From JBFEYJ01 sp041563315 (lineage in GTDB: Bacteria > Pseudomonadota > Gammaproteobacteria > Thiohalomonadales > Thiohalomonadaceae): 19,600 nucleotides of DNA. The notes beneath the pieces are model-generated. The model was not told where the DNA came from. It did no database searches and saw only the letters and a program-made list of their open reading frames with translations. Location: contig JBFFNE010000053.1 in NCBI GenBank assembly GCA_041563315.1, positions 1-19,600 on the forward strand, written 5' to 3'. Positions 7,408-14,239 of the stretch are shown piece by piece. How positions within the stretch are numbered: the stretch's first letter is position 1; the number at the start of each line of letters is the position of its first letter. Made by a program: the position numbers and the translations under genes.

Positions 7408-8156
7408 CTTACGGGAGCAGGGAGAATCACCTCGGCATGCAGCCAGGGCGGTATCAGACGGCTGCCTTGGCGCAACGCCCTTTCCAGCTGCTGATAGTTG
7501 GGCTCCTTGCTCGCCACCAGCGCCCAGTAGCGTGGGGAATGATTGAGGTGCACGGTGTGACAGAGTTCATGGACAAACAGGTAGCGCACACAATGCGGCG
7601 GTAAAAAGAGCAGGCCATAGTTGAGGTTGATATGGCGCCTGGCCGAGCAGCTGCCCCAGCGGCTCTTTTGCCCACGCAAGGTGACACCACTATAGGACAA
7701 ATCGAGCTCAGCGCTCACCCGGTCCAGCCAGGAAGTAAGATGCAGCTTGCCCTGGCGCGCCAGCCAACGCTTCAGCGCCGACTGCCAGGTCAACCCGCCA
7801 CTGACCTGCAGGATCCCCTCCTCCGACTCCCGGCAAGAACATCGCTCTCCCCCGATGTCACGATATTCCAGCCGCCACTCGCCGCCAATAGCCGGCAACA
7901 GAATTCGATCTGGCGCGGCAATCGCCTGTGGCGGCCCCGGCGTAACACCGACGCGTTGCAGGGTTCGTTGCACCCACGCCTCGTGAGCTTCCAGAATAGC
8001 CGGCAGGCGCCGCTCATCGAACCGCAGCGGCACCACCAGCTCCAGCTGGCCGGAATGGTGCACTTTCAGGCGAACATGTCTGGCGCGCTGGCTGCGTCGT
8101 ATCGTCAGATAACGGCGCCATTCGGCAGGGGAAAAGGGTAGGTCTGGACCACTCAT
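7404..8156 (-). CDS. YgjP-type metal-dependent hydrolase (M48-like)
   Basis: The 250-residue protein matches the YgjP/DUF45 family of presumed zinc metallopeptidases. It has the family block QKSRWGSCSARRHINLNY at 163-180. The zinc motif HELCH lies at 196-200 (pattern HExxH, with E197 as the catalytic base), and histidine 206 in HLNHSPRYW is the likely third ligand. The N-terminal half (RRSQRARHVRLKV, then LELVVPLRF) is the usual beta-rich lead-in. There is no signal peptide, so it is cytoplasmic. Substrates are unknown for most of the family. The gene stands alone, converging with the 119-residue gene with a 4-bp overlap. Family assignment is good; the precise role is open. Confidence 0.88.
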   Translation of the reverse strand: MSGPDLPFSPAEWRRYLTIRRSQRARHVRLKVHHSGQLELVVPLRFDERRLPAILEAHEAWVQRTLQRVGVTPGPPQAIAAPDRILLPAIGGEWRLEYRDIGGERCSCRESEEGILQVSGGLTWQSALKRWLARQGKLHLTSWLDRVSAELDLSYSGVTLRGQKSRWGSCSARRHINLNYGLLFLPPHCVRYLFVHELCHTVHLNHSPRYWALVASKEPNYQQLERALRQGSRLIPPWLHAEVILPAPVS

Positions 8157-8222
8157 AGCAGGTGCATTATCGCCGGAGCTGCATGGTTAGCCTAGTGTGA
8201 AGAGTAAAATTAAGGAGAAGAA

Positions 8223-8268
8223 CGGTCACGAAGTGTGACCGGTTACGCGGCCGCGGGTCCTCGTAACC
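8223..8268. other. Two adjacent hairpins upstream of the synthase-like gene
   Basis: CGGTCAC (8223-8229) pairs with GTGACCG (8235-8241). The next pair is GGTTACG (8241-8247) with CGTAACC (8262-8268), around a GC-rich loop. They share base 8241, so they would compete for one base or stack end to end. They sit about 80-125 bp before the ATG at 8349 and just upstream of the divergent YgjP gene. They could belong to a 5' leader or be operator half-sites. No known riboswitch class is recognised. Confidence 0.4.
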
Positions 8269-8348
8269 CTTAAGGTCGCGCACATTCACACTCCCCGAGC
8301 CCCCCCATTATGCCATGCCCATGACAGGGGACTGGATGCCGGAGTAAA

Positions 8349-9179
8349 ATGTGGCCATTCTCAACCAGAGATAGAGTAACCCCGACGGCCATGCACAAGT
8401 ACCACGGTACCATGATCGACAAGACCCGTGACGAACTCGGTGACATCGAGGTCGTGGACGATGTCACATCCCGCTCACTTCACTTTGGCTCCGACCCAAA
8501 GCAAAGCAGCATGCTGCTGCGCGATCCAATCTACCTTGAGCTGTCCTATACCCGCGCCATGGCCTGTGCGCTGTTATTCAGCACAAACATCCGACGTTTT
8601 CTGCTTATCGGCCTTGGCGGTGGATCACTGGCGAAGTTCCTGCTGCACCACTATCCTGATTGCCAGGTGGACGCCGTGGAATACCGTGAGGCGGTCAGCG
8701 AGATGGCCCACCGTCACTTTTTTCTGCCGCAGGATGAGCGCCTAAACATCATTATCGACGATGGTGGCCACTTCATGCGCACCGCGGATATGGATGAGTA
8801 TAGTGCGTACGACGTCATTTTTGTCGATGCCTTTCTAGGCAACGGCATTGCACGAACGGTCTGCGGCATGAGTTTCTACGACACCTGCCGTGATCGCCTC
8901 GCCGAGGGCGGTGTGCTCAGCATGAACCTGTGGAACGGCGATTTTATCCGTGCTCGTGACATGCTGGAGGATATCCGCGACAGCTTTGATGGCAATGTGT
9001 TACAACTACCGGTCGAGGGCAAGGACAACATCATTGCCCTCGCCACCAAAGGGCTGCGGTTAAAAAAGCGGCTACGGCAACTCGATGAGCAAGGTAAGGC
9101 GATGGAACGGCTGACCGGGGTCGAGTGCGGGGTATTCCTGCGCCACCTGCGCAAGCACAACAGCTGGTTTCACTTCTGA
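8349..9179 (+). CDS. Spermidine-synthase-like protein (aminopropyltransferase fold)
   Basis: The 276-residue protein has the SAM/decarboxy-SAM binding fold of polyamine synthases: FLLIGLGGGSLAKFL (85-98, glycine-rich loop), VDAVEYR (107-113, acidic residue E111 at the end of strand two), INIIIDDGG-like LNIIIDDGGHFM (132-143), and YDVIFVDAF (154-162). Where true spermidine synthases have a DSTDP-type catalytic loop after the last strand, this one has VDAFLGNG, and the N-terminal beta domain is very short. It is therefore more likely a SpeE-like methyltransferase or a variant of unknown substrate than a proven spermidine synthase. The start at 8349 has GGAG four bases upstream; ATG 8391 has no ribosome site. 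It is a single gene, divergent from ygjP, with paired hairpins upstream. Confidence 0.82.
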   Translation: MWPFSTRDRVTPTAMHKYHGTMIDKTRDELGDIEVVDDVTSRSLHFGSDPKQSSMLLRDPIYLELSYTRAMACALLFSTNIRRFLLIGLGGGSLAKFLLHHYPDCQVDAVEYREAVSEMAHRHFFLPQDERLNIIIDDGGHFMRTADMDEYSAYDVIFVDAFLGNGIARTVCGMSFYDTCRDRLAEGGVLSMNLWNGDFIRARDMLEDIRDSFDGNVLQLPVEGKDNIIALATKGLRLKKRLRQLDEQGKAMERLTGVECGVFLRHLRKHNSWFHF

Positions 9180-9496
9180 TGCTCCACTTAGCACAACTTT
9201 CCGCTCGTGTGTTCGCTGAGGCACCTGTTTCAAAGGGGTAACGCCACCTCTGACAGAGAGCATCACCATTCACCTATTATGTTTTCTTATCCTTAGCGGA
9301 GCATCAATCCGCTTTTCGCTGCCACGCTACCCCCTACTCCAGGGGAGATTTCACAACAGAATGCCCACCCTGACCGACGGGCAACCAGACGTTTTCCCGT
9401 TCAAACCAGCCAGGTGACATCAGGCGTACTGGAAAATTCGTGATGTGGCCAGCGGCGTTCTGAGGGGCTACCCGCGTTAACTGTCATCACACTGGG
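9180..9496. other. Intergenic region without a recognisable gene
   Basis: Nothing clear is seen here. There is no strong terminator after the synthase-like gene. The only open frames are very short, for example a 17-codon one from ATG 9361 without a ribosome site. Some pieces are AT-rich (around 9270-9295). Confidence 0.4.
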
Positions 9497-9524
9497 TTGC
9501 ACTTGGGCAAAGTCGGACTATTTT
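9497..9524 (+). promoter_or_regulatory. Weak candidate promoter for the PilZ-like gene
   Basis: TTGCAC at 9497-9502 is separated by 16 bp from TATTTT at 9519-9524. Each hexamer matches four of six consensus positions. Transcription would start near 9531, about 40 bp before the ATG at 9572. Confidence 0.33.
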
Positions 9525-9571
9525 TTCTTAACCGGTGGCATCCGCGTACCGCCAGCAAACTGGAGATAAAG

Positions 9572-9883
9572 ATGCTGCAGCACGATAAGAACACGAGAGA
9601 ATCAAACATCAGTCTGATGCTCTGCTATGGGCCACTCGGACTAATCCGGGCGACCAAGACCCTCATCGGTGAAAACAGCATCTGTGTGGATACCGGATGC
9701 ATCGCGCTCAATGAACACAGCGAGGTGGAGATCGTCCTCAGTATCCGCAGCGACTCTCACACCAAAACTTACCGCATCCCGGCAACCGTCAGCGGCCGTG
9801 ACGAACACGGGGTGAAATTGCAGTTCAGGGAGTGTGCCAGAGCCACCCTCGATGCCCTACTCCCCTATGTGACTCGCCACTGA
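9572..9883 (+). CDS. Small PilZ-like protein, 103 residues
   Basis: ATG at 9572 has GGAG six bases upstream, a much better start than the in-frame TTG at 9497, which falls in the candidate promoter. The product is a single beta-rich domain. Its central ENSICVDTGCIALNEHSEVEIVLSI followed by TYRIPATVSGRDEHGVKLQF resembles a PilZ barrel, in which a short strand-turn (usually D/NxSxxG) precedes the strand pair ending in GxxL/V-F. The canonical cyclic-di-GMP residues (RxxxR upstream and a full D/NxSxxG) are not clearly present: IRATK and CVDTGC sit in the equivalent places. It may be a degenerate, non-binding PilZ or an unrelated small beta barrel. It is a single gene converging with the universal stress protein gene. 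Confidence 0.6.
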   Translation: MLQHDKNTRESNISLMLCYGPLGLIRATKTLIGENSICVDTGCIALNEHSEVEIVLSIRSDSHTKTYRIPATVSGRDEHGVKLQFRECARATLDALLPYVTRH

Positions 9884-9900
9884 GCAATAACGGCTCCACC

Positions 9901-9926
9901 CTGGTTTCCCCCCTTGTGGCAACCAG
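9901..9926. terminator. Weak stem between two convergent genes
   Basis: CTGGTT (9901-9906) and AACCAG (9921-9926) can pair around a 14-base loop, 17 bp after the PilZ-like gene and 15 bp before the stop of the stress protein gene. The stem is short and lacks a T run, so it is only a possible shared terminator. Confidence 0.28.
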
Positions 9927-9941
9927 CGCCGTACTCCTCGA

Positions 9942-10784
9942 CTAGCGTAACAGCAGCACCGGCACCGAGGCATTGCGGATAACACTGGTTGTGGTACTAC
10001 CGACCAGGAAGCGCCGAATCACTGAGTGCCCGTAGGCACCCATGACCAACATGTCGATATTATGAGCCGCGCGATAGTCACAGAGCGTGCGCTCTACATC
10101 GCCCTCGATGATGCTGGCAGGGACCTCGAAGCCGGCACTCTCCAGAGTCGACTTCGCCCATGCAATTTGCTCGCGGTTGGCGGCGCTATCGGCACCGACC
10201 ATCACCAGATGACAAGGCAGGCCACGAAACAACGAACTGGTCGCCACCATCTCTACTCCCTTGCGGGTGGTGGCACTGCCGTCAAAGGCGAGCATCACAC
10301 ACTGCGGCATACTGAACTCGGCCGTGGTAATGAGGGTGGGCCGGTGCATGGTGCGCACCACATTTTCCAGCCGGCTGCCCACATGCTCGCTGAGATGCTC
10401 ATCATGCTTGCCCAACACCAGCAAGCGAATATCCTCCTCCATTTCAGCGAGGGTTTCGACCAGGCTACCGTGGCGCTGGCGACTGGTGGGGTTGCCAACA
10501 CCATCGGAGATGGCCAACCTCTCAGCCGCTTCGAGCATCAGTTTCCCCTGCTCCAGCGCGAGCTTACCGCGCTTCTCATCGAGTTCAGCCAGCTCTTCCA
10601 GCAGCGCTTCACGGCTGCCCAGTCCGATATTACCACTGAGATTGCTCTGTGATGGATACTCGGATTTTTCCAGTACGTGCAGAAACTCCAGCGGGGCATC
10701 CATACGCAGGCTGGCCCATGCAGCATAGTCGCATACCGCGGTAGAGGCATCGGTGCCGTCGATACAGGCGATTACCTTGGTCAT
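9942..10784 (-). CDS. Tandem universal stress protein (two USP domains)
   Basis: The 280-residue protein is two UspA-type domains in a row. The first begins KVIACIDGTDAST; the second begins near QCVMLAFDGSATTRKGVEM. The second ends with the complete ATP-binding signature GxxGx9GS: G249, G252 and G262-S263 within MGAYGHSVIRRFLVGS, followed by ASVPVLLLR. The first domain lacks an intact copy (GKHDEHLSEHVGSRLENVV is the degenerate equivalent), so only the second is likely to bind nucleotide. It is cytoplasmic. The start at 10784 has a strong AAGGAG ribosome site. It follows the SulP transporter gene by 15 bp, so the two are one operon, and the stress protein probably tunes the transporter or responds to the same condition. 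Confidence 0.92.
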   Translation of the reverse strand: MTKVIACIDGTDASTAVCDYAAWASLRMDAPLEFLHVLEKSEYPSQSNLSGNIGLGSREALLEELAELDEKRGKLALEQGKLMLEAAERLAISDGVGNPTSRQRHGSLVETLAEMEEDIRLLVLGKHDEHLSEHVGSRLENVVRTMHRPTLITTAEFSMPQCVMLAFDGSATTRKGVEMVATSSLFRGLPCHLVMVGADSAANREQIAWAKSTLESAGFEVPASIIEGDVERTLCDYRAAHNIDMLVMGAYGHSVIRRFLVGSTTTSVIRNASVPVLLLR

Positions 10785-10799
10785 TATTCTTCTCCTTGC

Positions 10800-12278
10800 T
10801 CAGTGGCCCATCAGCTTTTCTACCGCATCTGGCTTGTCGTGAACAGCAAACTTGTCAACGATGGTGGCGCTGGCTTCATTAAGTCCGATGACCTCCACCT
10901 CGGTGCCCTCGCGGCGAAACTTGAGTACCGCTTTGTCCAGTGCGGCCACTGCAGTGATGTCCCAGAAGTGGGCCTGGCAGAGATCGATGACCACCTTATC
11001 CACCGCTTCCTTGAAGTCAAAAAACTCGACAAATTTATCGGCCGAGGCGAAGAATACCTGGCCCACCACCCGGTAGATGCGGGTGGAGCCTTCCGCGTTG
11101 AACTCGGAAGTGACGAACTTGTACTGGCCGACCTTGTTGGCGAAGAACATCGCTGCCAGCAACACGCCAACGAATACGCCATAGGCGAGATTATGGGTGG
11201 CGACCACGACCACTACCGTCGCAACCATCACAATGTTAGTGCTCAGCGGGTGCTTCCTCAGGTCGGTCAGCGATTTCCAGCTGAAGGTACCGATAGAAAC
11301 CATGATCATCACCGCGACCAGCGCGGCCATCGGGATTTGCCCCACCCAGTCGCCGAGGAACACCACCATCAGCAGCAAGAAGATACCGGCGCTCAAAGTC
11401 GAAAGCCGTCCGCGACCGCCCGATTTGATGTTGATCACCGACTGGCCGATCATCGCGCAGCCTGCCATACCGCCGAGCAGACCCGTACCGATATTGGCAA
11501 CGCCCTGCCCCTTGCACTCGCGGTTTTTATCGCTGGAGGTATCAGTCAGGTCATCGACAATGGTAGCGGTCATCAGCGATTCGAGCAGGCCCACCACTGC
11601 CAGGGAGAGCGAATAGGGGAGGATAATCGCCAGCGTCTCAAAATTCAGCGGCACTTCTGGCCAGAGGAATACTGGCAACGTATCAGGCAGGTCGCCCATG
11701 TCACCGACGGTGCGAATGTCGAGACCCAGCACCATGGCGATGGCGCTCAGCACCACGATGGTCACCAGCGGTGAGGGAACCGCTTTGGTGATATAGGGGA
11801 AGAGATAGATGATGCCGAGACCGGCGGCGGTCATGGCGTAGACATGCCATGTGACACCAGTAAGCTCCGGCAGCTGCGCCATAAATATCAGGATCGCCAG
11901 GGCGTTAACAAACCCAGTGACCACCGAGCGGGAGACAAAGCGCATCAGCGAACCCAGCTTGAGGTAGCCGGCGAGGATCTGCAGCACACCGGTCAGCAGG
12001 GTAGCTGCCAGCAGGTACTGCAGGCCGTGCTCCTTCACCAGCGTCACCATCAGCAGCGCCATCGCACCGGTGGCCGCGGAGATCATGCCTGGCCTGCCGC
12101 CGGTAAAAGCGATGATCACTGCCATGGAGAACGAGGCATAGAGCCCCACCTTGGGGTCGACACCGGCGATCACGGAGAAGGCGATCGCCTCGGGGATCAG
12201 GGCCAGCGCGACGACCATCCCGGCGAGCAGGTCGCCGCGAAGATTACCGAGCCAGGTATTACGCAAAGAAACTAACAT
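10800..12278 (-). CDS. SulP-family anion transporter with STAS domain
   Basis: The 492-residue protein belongs to the SulP/SLC26 family. About 12 membrane segments start at LLAGMVVALALIPEAIAFSVI, with the family-typical GVDPKVGLYASF and the conserved TGGRPGMISAATGAMA region. A C-terminal cytoplasmic STAS domain (about residues 385-492) includes VDKVVIDLCQAHFWDITAVAALDK. Family members carry sulfate, bicarbonate, chloride or other anions, and the sequence alone does not tell which. Some bacterial SulP proteins act as bicarbonate importers (BicA type), so in an autotroph that role would fit. The start ATG at 12278 follows an AGGAAG ribosome site. The leader is over 300 bp long. The downstream partner is the tandem USP gene, 15 bp away. 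Confidence 0.92.
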   Translation of the reverse strand: MLVSLRNTWLGNLRGDLLAGMVVALALIPEAIAFSVIAGVDPKVGLYASFSMAVIIAFTGGRPGMISAATGAMALLMVTLVKEHGLQYLLAATLLTGVLQILAGYLKLGSLMRFVSRSVVTGFVNALAILIFMAQLPELTGVTWHVYAMTAAGLGIIYLFPYITKAVPSPLVTIVVLSAIAMVLGLDIRTVGDMGDLPDTLPVFLWPEVPLNFETLAIILPYSLSLAVVGLLESLMTATIVDDLTDTSSDKNRECKGQGVANIGTGLLGGMAGCAMIGQSVINIKSGGRGRLSTLSAGIFLLLMVVFLGDWVGQIPMAALVAVMIMVSIGTFSWKSLTDLRKHPLSTNIVMVATVVVVVATHNLAYGVFVGVLLAAMFFANKVGQYKFVTSEFNAEGSTRIYRVVGQVFFASADKFVEFFDFKEAVDKVVIDLCQAHFWDITAVAALDKAVLKFRREGTEVEVIGLNEASATIVDKFAVHDKPDAVEKLMGH

Positions 12279-12620
12279 TTTCTTCCTGTCATAATAGTCA
12301 ATGACTTCGCGCTGGGCGCAAGCCGGGATGAGGGGGGTCTACCATAACGCCCCGGGGAGGCGTGCTGTGGGCGTCGATCGCAAATCCCTGCTACCGGTAA
12401 GAGACTGTCCCGGTGTGAACAGACACTGCTAGTCCACCTCACGCTTTCGGGAGCACTCTTATGGTGGCGTGGTTTTCATAAGATATGCGTGGGACATAAA
12501 TTCGTTAAACGTTTTTTAAGCCGCGCACCTTAACACAATTACCGGATGAGGGCACCTGCCATAGCCGCCAGGCAGCTCGGTCCAGGCATTGTGGAACGTA
12601 AGGATTGAGTCGCCCAGAAA
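12279..12620. other. Long region upstream of the SulP gene
   Basis: No gene is seen here. The promoter of the SulP-USP operon must lie here, probably in the AT-rich part around 12475-12540, but no convincing -35/-10 pair was found. Small inverted repeats are present: ACGCC/GGCGT at 12347-12351 and 12359-12363, and CTTATG/CATAAG at 12458-12463 and 12477-12482. If the promoter is in the AT-rich part, the mRNA leader is about 200 nt and could carry control elements; none of a known class is recognised. Confidence 0.4.
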
Positions 12621-12654
12621 CGAAAAAAGCAGGGGCACTACCGTGCCCCTGCTT
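12621..12654 (-). terminator. Rho-independent terminator after pstS
   Basis: On the minus strand a perfect 12-bp stem (AAGCAGGGGCAC, then GTGCCCCTGCTT, positions 12627-12638 and 12643-12654) with a four-base loop is followed directly by TTTTTTCG. This is a textbook terminator, about 90 bp after the pstS stop, so pstS is transcribed separately from the SulP-USP operon. Confidence 0.92.
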
Positions 12655-12742
12655 CTTCAGGAAATCCTCTGCGAGGAAAGGATCAATCCGTCCAAAAAGT
12701 CACTGTAACCAGACCCATCAGACGATTTTTTCAGCCTGCTGC

Positions 12743-13714
12743 TTACTGCAGTTTAGCCAATTCCTTCTCCGCCACTTTGGCAGGCAGTGGGATATACCCA
12801 TCTTTGACCACAACTTCCTGCCCGACCTTCGACATTACCATCTTGATGAACTCACGCTCCAGCGGGGCCAAAGGCTCGTTCGGACGCTTGTTCACGTAGA
12901 CGTAGAGGAAGCGTGAAAGAGGATACTTGCCACTCAAGGCATTCTCGGTATCGGCGGGAATGAAGGCGCCCCCCTCTTTCTTGGTCAGCGGTACAGCACG
13001 GACCCCCGAGGTCTTGTAACCCACACCAGAGTAGCCGATGCCATTAATGGAGCTGGATACGGACTGTACCACTGAGGCGGAACCGGGCTGTTCGTTCACG
13101 GTGTTCTTAAAGTCACCCTTGCACAAGCCGTGTTTTTTGAAATAGCCATAGGTACCAGAGACGGAATTACGGCCATAGAGCTGGACAGTCTTGCCACCGA
13201 GCGCGCCACCCAGACCGAGCTGCCCCCAGGAGGTAATGTCTTCCTTGTAACCGCACTTGCGGGTCGCGGAGAAGATTGCATCGACCTGTGGAATGGTCAG
13301 ACCCTTAATTGGGTTATCCTTGTGGACATAGACGGCCAGGGCATCGATGGCTACCGGAACCGCCACAGGCTTATAACCATATTTTTTTTCAAAGGCCTCC
13401 AGTTCCTTGTCTTTCATCTTGCGGCTCATCGGGCCGAGATTGGAAGTGCCTTCAGTCAGTGCAGGCGGTGCGGTAGAAGAACCGGCGGCCTGGATCTGGA
13501 TGTTAACGTTGGGATAGAGGCGCTTGAACTCCTCGGCCCACAGGGTCATCAGGTTGGCCAGGGTATCAGAACCGACACTGGAGATATTACCGGAGACGCC
13601 GCTGGCACGGGTGTATTCCGGCAAATCGGCATCAACCTTCGCCGCCGCCAGAGCTTGGCCGGCCATCAGGGAAGCGCCAATCACACCGGCAAGAAGAGTT
13701 TTTACAGCTTTCAT
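12743..13714 (-). CDS. pstS: Phosphate-binding protein PstS
   Basis: The 323-residue periplasmic protein captures phosphate for PstCAB. A signal peptide (MKAVKTLLAGVIGASLMAG, cut after ALA near residue 23) precedes the mature domain. Phosphate-site segments are visible: SSVGSDTLANLM (45-56), AAGSSTAPPALTEGTSNLGPMSR (77-98, with the serine/threonine ligands), and YGRNSVSGTYGYF (180-192). Two cysteines, C154 in RKCGYKED and C198 in HGLCKGDF, may form a disulfide. It lacks the lipoprotein cysteine, so it is soluble. The start at 13714 has AGGAG nine bases upstream. Expression is predicted to be under the four-unit Pho box at 13772-13811. It lies several kilobases from its permease genes, with other genes between, and next to phoR-phoB. 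Confidence 0.96.
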   Translation of the reverse strand: MKAVKTLLAGVIGASLMAGQALAAAKVDADLPEYTRASGVSGNISSVGSDTLANLMTLWAEEFKRLYPNVNIQIQAAGSSTAPPALTEGTSNLGPMSRKMKDKELEAFEKKYGYKPVAVPVAIDALAVYVHKDNPIKGLTIPQVDAIFSATRKCGYKEDITSWGQLGLGGALGGKTVQLYGRNSVSGTYGYFKKHGLCKGDFKNTVNEQPGSASVVQSVSSSINGIGYSGVGYKTSGVRAVPLTKKEGGAFIPADTENALSGKYPLSRFLYVYVNKRPNEPLAPLEREFIKMVMSKVGQEVVVKDGYIPLPAKVAEKELAKLQ

Positions 13715-13755
13715 CGAGGAACACTCCTGTTTTATTCACGTTGTCGATAGTGGCT

Positions 13756-13811
13756 ACTATGCGGGAGAAAGATGACAACTTTGTGAACGCTGGGTGAAGT
13801 TTAGGTGATCC
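13756..13811 (-). promoter_or_regulatory. Four-unit Pho box and -10 of pstS
   Basis: On the minus strand the units GGATCAC, ACTTCAC, CGTTCAC and TTGTCAT (13805-13811, 13794-13800, 13783-13789, 13772-13778) occur at exactly 11-bp steps, each keeping the TCA core. The last unit is closest to the PhoB consensus CTGTCAT. Ten bases beyond it is CATAGT (13756-13761) as -10. No classic -35 is needed because PhoB recruits the polymerase. The upstream units are degenerate, which may allow graded activation by several PhoB dimers. Confidence 0.8.
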
Positions 13812-13901
13812 TGAGAAGGCTTGAGGTCGATGGCCCGGCAATCTGTACGGGGAGAACGTCATTGCAGCGCAGGCATCACTAGCTGAAGCAGTGGCTGCAG
13901 T

Positions 13902-13944
13902 TCGGACTTCAATCCGACAGCGGCGGTTAACGACGCGATGTCGT
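13902..13944. repeat. Two small hairpins upstream of the pstS promoter
   Basis: TCGGA/TCCGA (13902-13906 and 13913-13917, loop CTTCAA) and ACGAC/GTCGT (13930-13934 and 13940-13944) form two short stems. The first resembles the core of REP-like repeats scattered in many gammaproteobacterial genomes. This is a weak call from pattern alone. Confidence 0.35.
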
Positions 13945-14003
13945 GCTGAAGCCCGGCCCTGGAACCTGGAACGTTGAACGTATTTACTCACCCCTAAAAG
14001 CTA

Positions 14004-14206
14004 ACCGCAAAGACGCAAAGTGCATAAGGTGTTTGCAGTAAATCATTCCGCTCCTGTTCCGGTAACCATGGCCGGTGATTATGTGTTGTCAGGGAATCAC
14101 AAGGCACTAGTATGACCTGCGACTGTTCAAGCTTTGGTATCCGCACGCAGGTGGCACCATCCCTCACTGACTAGATGTTCCTTTGCGGACTTTGCGTCTT
14201 TGCGGT
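14004..14206. repeat. Element with 18-bp perfect inverted ends
   Basis: ACCGCAAAGACGCAAAGT at 14004-14021 is exactly inverted at 14189-14206. The similarity continues outward in weaker form: CACCCCTAAAAGC on the left against CCACCCGAAAAGC on the right. About 167 bp lie between the arms, without any gene. This structure suggests a small non-coding mobile or palindromic repeat of MITE/REP type. No target-site duplication was recognised. It lies between the phoR stop (14240) and the pstS promoter (13811), so it may help end the phoB-phoR transcript. Confidence 0.65.
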
Positions 14207-14239
14207 GAGATCGCTTTTCGGGTGGGGAGATTGGACCAT

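Noticed and set aside
9481..9487. CTGTCAT upstream of the PilZ-like gene as a Pho box
   Set aside because: It has the right strand but is only one unit; the positions 11 and 22 bp on do not match.
9497..9571. Longer N-terminus of the PilZ-like gene from TTG 9497
   Set aside because: It has no ribosome site and overlaps the candidate promoter; ATG 9572 has GGAG six bases upstream.
10677..11774. 365-codon plus-strand open frame opposite the SulP and USP genes
   Set aside because: It lies antisense to two clear family members. The translation is rich in His, Gln and Asp, a common shadow of GC-rich genes, with no domain seen.
12286..12292. CTGTCAT just upstream of the SulP gene as a Pho box
   Set aside because: It is a single unit on the wrong strand for SulP, with no second unit at 11 bp.
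13632..13991. 119-codon minus-strand open frame overlapping the pstS start and promoter
   Set aside because: It runs through the Pho box and the start of pstS in another frame, with no domain and arginine- and serine-rich composition.
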